A DNA stretch of 16,491 nucleotides from Acanthaster planci (lineage: Eukaryota > Echinodermata > Asteroidea > Valvatida > Acanthasteridae): NCBI RefSeq assembly GCF_001949145.1, contig NW_019091362.1:188750-205240 (forward strand). The letters run 5' to 3'. A program made the position numbers and the translations under genes. The notes under the pieces were generated by a model. The model saw only the letters and a program-made list of their open reading frames with translations, was not told the DNA's origin and did not search any database. Positions 1 to 10,600 of the stretch are shown in pieces. How positions within the stretch are numbered: the stretch's first letter is position 1; each line of letters starts with the position of its first letter.

Positions 1-2040
1 GAATTGTCGTCAGACAATACCACTTCATCATCATGGCCACACATCAAAAAGGCAGACATCTGTCTTTTCTTTTGCAATGGGATCACACAGGGTTCTAAAT
101 CATGGAAAATTGTCCATTTCTCAACCAAATCTTGCAGTTTCCCCGTGTTATCACCAAAATGGATGCTGAATCATTCCAAACTTGCTTTTCAACTACATGC
201 ACAAATCTCACTCAAAGAATGTCTGCTGTCTTGAAAGGCCCACAAGCCAGATAAAGATATTTTGGGGATAGGTATCAGGGGCACTGTTGTGGATCACCCT
301 ATTAGAAATAGTGATCTTGGAAATTGGTTAGTGATAACAGAAGTTACCATGTGGGCATTTCTTGTGATACAAGGCATTCTACTTCCTGCTGGGCGACCCG
401 TTCTCGAGTACATAGGCTTTATATGCAGAGCCGGGGAGCCCGGAACTGGGACAAAAGAGTTAAATGAAATGATGAATTTTTGAAGAATTTGAAAACGGAA
501 AATCTTCAAAGGACCTGGCATCTTGTCTTGCTCAAGAAAAGTCCATCCGGCAGCAAGAGGTTAATATCCATAAGAGTTCCCAATCTCTTGTTTAAGGTCA
601 TCAAAAATCAGGCAGACTGTTCGAATCTGCATATAAGCAGATAACCATTTACTCCACCTAGACTTGCCAACAGTCAGTGATTGTATTTATTTTGAAAACT
701 TGCAGTTGAGAGATTCTGTACAGATGTAGAAAGAGCTATTTTGTTCAGATATAAAACTGTTAGAAGCAGTATTCGGATTACATGTACATTATAGAAATAT
801 GAAGTAAATTTTGTACACCTTAAAAGCATTCAAGAGATGTATGTTACATGTATTATGCAAACCAGAAAGTAATTTGTACACCCCACAATTGGTCAGTTTT
901 TGTTGAGTGATTGAAGAATGTTTTTTAGCATTATGTAAAAGTATTGTTGGATACTAAAGTTTCACAGATGTTATGAAATTGGAAGCTTCATCATTGTTCA
1001 CTTTGGAAGCCCCAAATTTAGTCATTGGTTATATTTTTTTGAAAATTATTAATTCAGGTCCAGTCCAAAAAAAAAGCAGGGTGAACCATTTCTTGAAGCA
1101 GTTTTTCAGTCCAGGGATGTCGTGTATAACTGCTTATCGATAAGTTTATTTCACAATTTTATCAGCTTGACCTGGGTTATGACCAAAATTTTTCCCTCAT
1201 CAACGATGAGGAAAAAACCGAAATGGCTAGGATGTAGGGAAAGTATTTTGTCAGAAATGATTTTTGAGCCAAAGTTTAGATTTGAACTTGTTTGCTTGTT
1301 TTAACACAGACATGGTGCTTCAGCAGATGCAAGAGCTATCTTTCCCTATAAACTCATGTCCGAGTGTCACTAGAAACACTTCTGTCCCTTCCATTTTATA
1401 ACTTTTTGTGACCATGCCAACTTTTGTACTTAGCAGTCTTTTCACCAATGCCTGTCAGTTTCATTCCCCGGTAAAGAACTTAAGTAATGATTACAAACTT
1501 ATGCATAATTAAGCTATGCTGAAAGTTGAATGTGTTGGTAATGAAAACGTTTGTTTTCTGCCAATTTTTATATATGTTACTCCAAATATGCAGATGTTTT
1601 GTATGAAGTCATATGCTTTGATACATTTTCCCGCAAAAAATTCTGACTTCTAAGTTTTTCATCAAGAGTGACTTCCTTATTAAGTGCAATATTCTTCCAG
1701 ACGTAAGACAAATTGCATCATCCACGTTTACAAAGGTGTTTTGTATTCGTTGCTGTGTATGTGTTAGGATTTCAAAGAACTAGCATTTAGGTTGGTTTTA
1801 ACACTGGACTATATTCCTGTATTCTTTGTGGTCACACATCCAAGTGCTTCATTCACAAAGTGTATGATACATGTCAAGCATATCAGGGACGACAGAAAAA
1901 AAAGAAGAAATTAAATGAGTACAATATGAAATGCAACGGCCTCCGTTCTGTAATTCATTGGCTTTGTGTCATGGTAATCAGATGAAATCTTGTAATCGTC
2001 ATGTGATTTTGATTTTCCAAATTCCCTCACTTTCAATAAA
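1..2040. other. No recognised gene; UTR-like or intergenic stretch
   Basis: The longest open frames here (4-234 and 262-483 on plus, 294-521 on minus) overlap one another, are interrupted by stops in every frame and show no domain I recognise. The stretch is AT-rich and has UTR-like character. A TTTTGTACACC-type motif recurs near 814 and 873, TACATGTA occurs near 782, and an AATAAA hexamer at 2035-2040 (plus strand) could be a cleavage signal. My best guess is the terminal exon or 3' UTR of a plus-strand gene that starts left of the window, converging on the SPFH gene. Plain intergenic DNA is equally possible. Confidence 0.25.
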
Positions 2041-3130
2041 CTACCATTTTTTTATTTAAACTTGACCTGCTTATAGTCTCTCTGTTACCTAAATGTCATC
2101 ACATTTAATAGTCACACTTATCATTCTGGAATATCTACAGATCATGAAACACAAATTATCTCAGTACAAAAATGTGAATAGATATACCAATTAGTGAATT
2201 ACTGATGGAGGGAAAGCTCCAAATATGTAGCTTCATTTACATGTACATTTGAGTTTTCTAACACCAAAAACTGCCTACTGACCAAATGAACATTCTGAAC
2301 AGTGGGCTAAAGTTAAACTAAAATACATGTAGATTAAAGAATAGATAAACATGAAGAAATGTCATTTGAAAGAAGTACTTGCCACTGAAGGAAGGAGTGT
2401 AAATATAATTCACACTACTGAAATTTTTCTCAGATTTCAGAAACTATAAATTTGAATTATATTTGTATGAATACCTTCAAAGATTGCTACCACTAAGTTA
2501 CTTGGAATCCAATTAAGAACTGCATAATTGTTAGGCTTAATGACTGTAATATTCTATTAAATATCAGACCATATTCCTCTGAGACCTGTTCTATCCCCAA
2601 CCTCCTGGCTGCTTACTCTCTGCACTCCTGCTTTTCTAGATTCATCAGGGAATAAACACAATTGATATATAAATATGATACAGGTGATGATGGGGTTTCT
2701 AAACATTAACAAATGTCATCTGCACATTGAGTAAGTGCTGCAAACTGAGACATAGATTACAATGTGCCTAATTTTTCACGAGAAAAAACCCAGCCAGAAA
2801 TCAGCTATCAGTGACTCCTCATGACAAAGCTAAGCTATTTTCTGGAATCTCTACTGTTAAATACAAAACAAGAATTCAGACTGTCCAAATATCACATTAT
2901 TCTGCTACTAAAATCTGTCTTTGTCAAGCTTTTTTTTTAATCTCGAGCCTTGTCTAAAATAGGTGTCCAGAGGTATGGCCATGTTGGCTTGTTCCCGCTT
3001 TAAGATTTTGAATGGTGGATGACCTGCACTTAGCCCTACATGTAGACAATAGTGTCAGATGCAGCCTCAGATTAGAAGTAAAACCTTCGCATTGATGCCT
3101 CAGAAGTACATGGTTTGGGTTATTTTATAT
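2041..3130. other. Intergenic stretch, nothing recognised
   Basis: No convincing coding frame, RNA gene or repeat is visible. There is another plus-strand AATAAA at 2651-2656 and scattered TACATGTA-type hexamers (for example near 2237, 2327 and 3041). It lies between the possible end of a plus-strand transcript and the possible polyadenylation signal of the minus-strand SPFH gene. Confidence 0.4.
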
Positions 3131-3136
3131 TTTATT
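3131..3136 (-). other. Candidate polyadenylation signal of the SPFH gene
   Basis: TTTATT on plus reads AATAAA on minus. It is the first AATAAA I find downstream of the SPFH stop codon at 4352-4354. A variant ATTAAA lies slightly upstream (minus strand, 3222-3227). Using it would give a 3' UTR of about 1.2 kb. Choice by position only; no transcript evidence. Confidence 0.3.
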
Positions 3137-4351
3137 TAAGATACGCAGTAAACACAGTATTTAAAGTATTTATACAATTGTATAAAAATGCAGCCACATT
3201 GAAACAGAATCTCTCTTAATGGTTTAATCACAGTGCAGGAAAGTATAAGTCCATCCAGTGACCTTCAGTATCATTGTGCGTCCAATCTATACATATTGTA
3301 TGTACAACTCACATGCAAATTAGGCAGCGACTTGAAATGGTAAGTCCACAGCCATGGAGCTATAGCTCCAAGGTCCAGCCGAGTAAGCCACTCAGAAGTA
3401 GCTGCAGCAAGATCCCATAGATACATTTATGTGTTAAACCACAGCCAACTGATTTGGATACAGCCTTGTGCTGCATATGTTCCAGTGATTGCTGAATATG
3501 AATTTTTTTCTCATTTCAAAACGGGCAATTTGAAGGTCTTTAAGAATTGATAAAATAGAAATATTTCACAATAGCCATTTTTCTGTGTGAAATCCTAATT
3601 GTTCACTTTCCCCTTTAGAAGTACACCTCATGAATCCACTTCCAGGCTCTATCACGTTATTTGACACATTTCTCAGCATTCAATGAGATACAAATACTGA
3701 CTGCTTCGAGTGGTGTGGTAAAACTAGCCTCCAAAGGTGATCCATGGAACATTTCATTTTTCTAAGGCGAAGTTAAGGGAAAATAGAATGCTCCTGAATG
3801 CTCTCCTGAGAGACTAGTTTTACTTCACCATGAGATCAACAAGTCAGTATTTGTTTGACAATACCTCTCCCACAGATTCTGCTTGAGTTGAGCGATAACC
3901 AGCAATAGGTTATTTGATCTGTTTGAACCCAAATTTGTAGATAATTTATCAGTACTTTTCCAAACCACCTTTTTATGCAATGTCTGAACCAAGCTCTTTA
4001 GTATCAGCACTTTGGAATTCCCACAATGTGCATCATGTACACCAATACACATTTGCACTCAATGCTGGTAATTATGCATGTAATTCTCTGTCTGCTACGG
4101 GCATGGTTCTTTTGATCATGTAAAGCAAGATAGCAAAAAAAGCAAATGCCACGTGACTAGCTCTCAGCCAATCAAGATACAGAATCTGTTGGTGAGGTGT
4201 TATAATCACAAACATTCCTTAACAGTACACAAATTCTGTTTAACTTGAAAAGTAATTATTATACAAACCTGCTTCTATAAACTGGTATCTTGAAGAAAGC
4301 TCTATACCTGAAACAAGATTTTCCTTTATCATGGCCACCATGTAGCCTGTT
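3137..4351 (-). other. Presumed 3' UTR of the SPFH gene
   Basis: This non-coding stretch lies between the SPFH stop codon and the first downstream AATAAA on the minus strand. No coding frame of note is present. The minus frame at 3825-4058 has no recognisable protein features and no supporting splice sites. Assignment as UTR is an inference from gene order. Confidence 0.3.
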
Positions 4352-4627
4352 TTATGTCTGGCCACCATACACCGGCCCTGTCACCAACGTATTGAAGTTC
4401 ACTGTCAAGAACACATTAGTCTGGTCTCGTAATGTCCTAATGTAGTTGAGGGAGGCTTTTTGGTCTTGGTTCGTGATGCCTAGATCAGTGTACAGTTTGG
4501 ACAGCCCACGGTTGTAGGAATCCTCTACGACTGCTCGAGCCTCAGCGTTTGCCTGGGACAGGATCAGCGCAGCTTGGGCAGTTGCATTCTGGGATATCTC
4601 TTCGGCTGCATTTTGAATCTGTGTCAC
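4352..4627 (-). CDS. SPFH gene exon 6: C-terminal helix and stop
   Basis: The acceptor GAAACAG ends at 4628. There are 91 codons and a TGA stop (residues 246-336). It starts VTQIQNAAEEISQNATAQAA and continues with an alanine-rich helix, then K-L-Y-T-D-L-G-I and a terminal segment with F-L-T-V-N-F-N-T-L. The helix resembles the oligomerisation helix of prohibitins. N259-A-T is an N-glycosylation sequon, which would matter only if this end is lumenal or extracellular. The intron before it is 3373 bases, the longest of the gene. Confidence 0.9.
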   Translation of the reverse strand: MTQIQNAAEEISQNATAQAALILSQANAEARAVVEDSYNRGLSKLYTDLGITNQDQKASLNYIRTLRDQTNVFLTVNFNTLVTGPVYGGQT

Positions 4628-7600
4628 CTGTTTCAAAGTCCAACATGAAATACTTCAGTCTAAAGTGGTTTATCTCATGCTTTGTATCATTTCATTTAAA
4701 ACTCTCTTCTCGAATTGAATTCTTATTTCATGAAGCAGTTACACTTTCCCTTTTCAGAAAAGTGGCAGGTGTAACCACACATCAACTATGGCAGGAAAAG
4801 AAGGAATTTTGCCCTTGGCTCCAAAATGTTCCATAACCTTTTACTAAGCACTGAAATATGCTTGAATTGAAATTAATTTAGGGCCGATGACGACTGGAAA
4901 CGCAAATGAAAATTTAAATAAACTCTGGTATATGGACAGTACATGCATGTGGAAACGGCCATGTAGCCATGGGTCCAGTGCTTTAGAATGGCACCTAGCA
5001 CTAGTATAACAGAGTTACACACAATATTTGGCCACAAATGAATGATAGCTGGACTTCACTTGGAAATCCAACTTCCTGTGAGAATATAACCCAAAACTTG
5101 AAATATTGAAGAGAAAGACCATACATTTGACATAATGTGCAGATGATCAGGCCTCAAAATAGTACTAGCCTGGTGTACAAATTCTAGCGAAAAATGGTCT
5201 GGGCTACCTAATCTTGGTTCTTTGGTTGCCTGGTGGGCTTGTGAAAAATTCATAATAAGCCTACCTGTTAAAACTTAGATCAAAATATATAACACTTTTC
5301 ATGATAATAAATACAAGATCGGAAAAACTGAGTCGTTGTGGATGTGTTTTAACTTGTGTTTTTGAAACGTGATGCTCGCGGGATAGGGCGATAAGCGGCC
5401 GTGAATGCCACGGACAGCATAGCATAGCACACACGGCATGATACCGCATGTGCACACTATTCTCGTTCACTGTTTAGGCCTTTTCTGCTTCTGACTACAT
5501 GCCTCTCAAAAATAGTATCGGTAGGTCTGAATTTTGGTTAGTCAATTTTTTGTACTGATGTAATAGCCTGAATGGGGATGAAAGCTTTCAAATATTGTCC
5601 CAAACAGTGATAAAAACATGTCTTGATATATGTAAAATTTCTGAAGTCGACAGATCACAAGAATTATGGACAAATCACACAATGTTAGTCAGGTAATCAC
5701 GACGGCAAACTGGACAGCAATGTTCGTGTATCGCGTGGTAAGCGTACATGATGCATCCAGACGGGCAGGCGATAAACTGCGTACCGTGGCAGGAACTTGT
5801 GAGCACAGAAAATAAATAAACAAGAGACCAAGTTCTGCGAATTAACTTGAAGAAATCCTCTTGCAACATTGATGTTTTTCGACCTGCACCTGTATGGCTG
5901 CATGCGTCTACGACACCGATGTAGTTATAATTGACTTGTGACTGGGACGTAAAGACTGGTTAGCACATTTCCATCACGTGTTCTTTTGCATGGGCGCAGC
6001 GTGGTGGGAACCAGCGCAGCTTTGCCTTCATGCATTGAGCTTTGCGCATTTGTTTTCACCACCGCGACCGAAACGCGAGTGGAACTTGTGAAAATGACGG
6101 AAGTTTCTTTTCAAAAATTGCAAATGTAAGTAGGAAAACATATAAAAACAAGTGTTTTAACATAAGAAGGGGTTGTTGAAAGGTGTTTTGTGAAGACAGA
6201 AAAGACAATGGCATTGATTTTTAAATTTTTTTTTAATTTTGTAAATTTGTTTTTCCAACTTGCCGATAAAAATTTTAGGGTCGCGCTGAAAAATTTAGGG
6301 GTGGTCGGGAAAGTTTTTTGGGGGGCCTTATCAATTTTCAGACCTTAACTGACCACAGCTAACTGCACTGGGCATTGCAGGAGTCCTTGAAAGCATTTGA
6401 TATGAAGCCTACACAAAGCCGCGTGCAAACAGCACCCTCTTCTGATTGGAAAAAGTTTTCACTTGTTCACCGTGCACGTGTGGAAGTCAGAAAGTAAGCA
6501 AAAGGTGGTAATTTTTGCCAAACGTAAGCAACCCAAATGAGAGAAAAGACAGAGCAAAGAGATGATTTTGATCCCAACTCCGTGACCAGTGACTCCAGTG
6601 ACTTTTAACTAACATACATGCCTCTTTATTTACTTATACCATCAGCCTTTTATTTCTGAAATGTCAAATTCTTTTGTGGTAAGTTGATAACAAATTTTGG
6701 GTTTTTAAAATTTTTTTATATACAAGCTAGTCAAACTCAAAACGGGCTGGTAAAATATCCAGTTAACTAGCCCAGTGGGCTAACCAGGAAAAAAGTTAGC
6801 GCAAGGCCTGATGATGTATTTAAAACCTTTTTTTGGTATGAAGTGCAAGTGTTGGCCACAAACCCTCATGCTAACACAGACCGCGTTCCTACTTGATCCA
6901 CCGACTGAGGGATCTGATCCATCTTTTGCCAAATTGCCGGATCAGATCCTTCAATTGGTGGATCAGATCCGGCAATTGGCGGATCACGATCAGATGGGAA
7001 TGCAAAAGGTGGATCTGATCTGGCAATATGACCTGTCAACATCCGTCCGTGCATGGAATGGCACAAAACTTTTGCGGTCTGATGAACAAAAAAATATGTT
7101 TTGCACAGCATGCACAATAAACAACTGCCCAACTACGGGCTAGCAAAATGTGTCACCATACCGCTACATGCGCAATGCATGCATGCCGCGATGTGTACCT
7201 TGCCCTTTCACAATTTTCGTTGCGCATTCATCCGTTTCTTAACCTTTTTCATTTGTGTAATTTCACTTACTTTCCATCAAAAACTAATTCCTTGTTAGTG
7301 TATAGCCCGCAGCTTGTGACAGAGTATCAAAAACAGTAGCAAAGTTTGAAGAGACAATGTACTAGGCTGAACATTTGGTCTGATTCAAGGTCGTCATGTC
7401 AGTAGAACACCGCACCCAAAACAGGGTCTCGACATTTCCGTGCGAAAAGGTGGATCAAGCGTAAGTGGGAACGCAACTTGTGGTTTCGTTGCGGTAAAAT
7501 AACGATCACACCAAAATGCCAGATCAAGATCCACCTTTTCCCAATTCAAGTTGGAACGCTCTGATATTGGCAAGTCAGTTCATCACATAATCTGAACAGG

Positions 7601-10600
7601 CCAGGGGCCAGGTGAATTGGCAACTAAACTCACTACATCTATACCAAATGACCACTAGACTGGGATCCCCTTATGTTCATTACACTAGCGTTGTATTGCA
7701 CATATCTTGTCTTGTGTACTGTATCACTAATCTCATTGCTGCTATAAAAAATGAATCCAAAAAGTCTAACTCTTATATCCTTATGAGTGCAAGATGTCCC
7801 TCACACAAACTGCTACATGCATGCATGTGAAATTTCTCTATCTCACATCCTGCAAGAAAGATCGTGGTGATGAAAAAGCTAAACTGCGGAGACTCAACTT
7901 AATTTTGGCTGATTGGCACAAGTTAATTCTGCAACACGATCACACGCCCAATCTATGACCACATGTCCCATAAATATCTCTTACGAGAGACTTGGCTCAC
8001 CATTTCTTCGGTACGTATTCTAACAAGCTGAGCTAGCTGGATGTACTCCTCACGAAAGCCATCTTCCAACTGTGTCAGCGTCTGCAAGTTGCGGCTGATG
8101 ACATCATCAGGGATGTCCACAAACCCAAGCTGGAAGTAGCGCACATCCGCAAAGAATCCCTTGTCTTCCTTGGTGCAATCTTCAACTTTTTTACATCCAA
8201 CTTCACAACCTGTTGGAGCAAAATTAAGCAGGGTACATGAACATGTAACTTTGGAACACTTTTATAGGTATTTAAAAAACTTTTCAAAATAACTGAACGA
8301 AGAGTGCATGTTACAAATAATAGGTCGACTCCACAGAGCCAGTTTGTGCAGGTTTCATCTATCATTTGATTATTCTTTTGTGCTTAGCAGATATGGTAGT
8401 CTTGGAGGAGTTTGGGTGTCTAAAATGCACCACACTTGCACTTTATCCTAAATTCCTTTGTTTATTTACTGCACACTGACAAGTATGTGAAGGACTGTCT
8501 GGTGGCCCCTCTAGCCTGACAGACAAAATCTCTTGATGCCTGAGTATTTCAGCCAGGCCTGCAGCCTTGTAAAAAGAGCCCAGATTGTGCAGTGTTATAT
8601 AACTTCCTTTTGTTCATGAACCTGGCTCAGTGCACTGCTGACCTCTTTTCAATAGGGGCCAGATTAGCGTGCAGTGGTGCTATGTGGCTCATCGCTGCGG
8701 TGGTGGAGCGCTTTTGTCCCAGGTGGTAATCCGCTCGCTCTAAATGCCCCAAACTGTGGTATACTGTTTCAAACAGGGCTGGATTATCTCCACTTTTGAA
8801 AGTAAAAAAATGTGGGTAATGCCCAGCAACCTGGTCTTTTGTTTCGAGTACGGTCTTTTGTTTCAAGTACGGTCCTTTGTTACAAGGCCCTGTTCCCTTT
8901 GTCCGAGTTCGGAGACCCCGGCCACACATATAAATCATTCACGTCCGGATCCAGAATCCCCGACAGGAAGTGGTTAACGCACAAAAAAAATCACAAATAA
9001 AATTTAAGACTTCTCAATTTTGTAAAAACAAAGTTTTAAGGACTTCCATGTAAGTACTTGAAAAGTATTTGGCCAAGTACTTTTCCCGTAATTTGCTATT
9101 TAATTTTTTTTCTATTAAACAGTGTTAGTACGCACAGTGGTCATCATATTATTTTGTATTAAACCTTTCCTTTATACGTTTACCTTCCAATGCCCATGTC
9201 CTTTAGCTTTGTTCCCTCCTAACCAGTTCAATATTTGGAAGATAACTTGGTACTTACAAGTATTTGACCACAACACTGTAAACTCCTTTTACATTATTGA
9301 CATGTAATTAACAGAATAAAAGCAAATTATACCATGAGTACAACCACACCAATTACTTTAGACAAGTCTTTAATCTGACAAAAATATCGCCGACTTGAAA
9401 TGCTTTGGAACAAAGATAAATTGGCTACCAACCTTCTGGTGAGTTCTGACATCCAGGTTTACAACAGTTTCCTCCCAGACGTTTCTTAACTGCATTAAAC
9501 ATAGTCTTCTCAATCTCAGCTCTCTTCTCACCAAAGTCCCGCGTACTGAAGTCCACCGTGGCTCCCTTCAGTTCATCAATGGCATTGTTACGAAGGATAT
9601 CCTCATACTGAATGTCATACGTATCATGAAGATCCTGCAAATCTTCTTCCCGCAAGAAATACTGGAAAGTGCAGTCTAACCTGACCTGCAAAGGAAACAC
9701 GTATCGTTTCTGTTGACAACAAAAGCAATAATCTTTTGTCCATATTCTCATCTGCTCTTCAATAATTCAAGTCCGTAATCTATTTCTATATAACATTTTA
9801 AAATTACTTTACTGCAAGAGAAAATTTTTAGCGACACTGTTAATGAATGATCTTTGTTATTTGAATGAGACTGCGTCTGAAAGTTCTGGCTGTGGCTAGC
9901 TTTCTCATGCACGTCTAATGGAAGTGGTTGCAGCCACTCACCAGTACACTCAACTGGAACATGTTATAGCTATCTCTAGCCACAACATTCCCAGACAATA
10001 AAACATCCCACATTACACAAGCGACATTAACAGGGTTGCACTGAGTGTGTTACCCTACACAAACGGTAAGGGGTATGACCCATAGTAAGCAAGAGCTTCA
10101 CCCATTGTGCCAGGAGCCCTTGTATCACACGGTTATTTCAAGATGGCAGACAGGTGCATGTACGTGTACATGTTTTCCATACAGATGATGTAATCCAAGA
10201 ATGGTACACCTTTATTATTCTCCTGCACCCGCAAGTATCAAGAGCAACACATGCAAATGCAGCCCATAAGTGCATCGGTTTTCAAAGACAACAGAGTCTG
10301 TCATTGGACAAATAAAGAAACTTGTCATTCAGTACTTGGGACCAATCAGATAAGTATATGACAGTATTTGCATTTGACGAAAAATGCAGTTTCGTCTGTC
10401 CTCAAGCCATAACAGCATCTGAAAATGTAGGAAAATTCACATTAATTTCTCTGTTTTGCTGTTTCTGTCTGATATGGCAACATCAGGCTAGTATATATTC
10501 CCCAGGGAGCTGAGATGGTCTCAGAAATGATTGCCTGTTGTGAGCCAATGTGCATGGATTATAACATATCCATGCCTTTGAATGACAGATAGTGTTGGAT

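Larger units (their letters stand above)
4628..8000 (-). other. Intron 5 of the SPFH gene
   Basis: The intron is GT..AG bounded and 3373 bases long. 4.63-5.6 kb shows nothing I can name apart from a CpG-rich patch near 5340-5460 (minus frame 5261-5470, no domain seen). 5.67-6.5 kb holds weak exon-like signals on both strands, listed separately. 6.2-6.35 kb is a T-rich run followed by a G-rich strand (TTTAGGGGTGGTCGGG), which looks like repeat debris. 6877-7563 is an inserted element with inverted ends. 7.6-8.0 kb has nothing recognised. Confidence 0.7.

Noticed and set aside
262-521. Opposing frames with P-G-S-P and R-T-G-R-P-A-G-S motifs
   Set aside because: They come from a small GC-richer patch read on both strands; no splice sites or recognised domain support coding.
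601-640. GTTCGAATC resembling a tRNA T-loop near 619
   Set aside because: The flanking bases do not form a five-pair T stem, and no acceptor, D or anticodon arms can be placed upstream.
6811-7143. Long plus-strand frame with repeated D-Q-I-R-Q-L-type residues, and its minus counterpart
   Set aside because: The pattern comes from the GGATCAGATCC subterminal repeats of the inserted element and is open on both strands; it is not a protein repeat.
8627-8977. Overlapping frames of about 77-103 residues on both strands
   Set aside because: They are mirror frames in a repeat-like intronic block, with no domain and with the 19-bp tandem repeat running through them.
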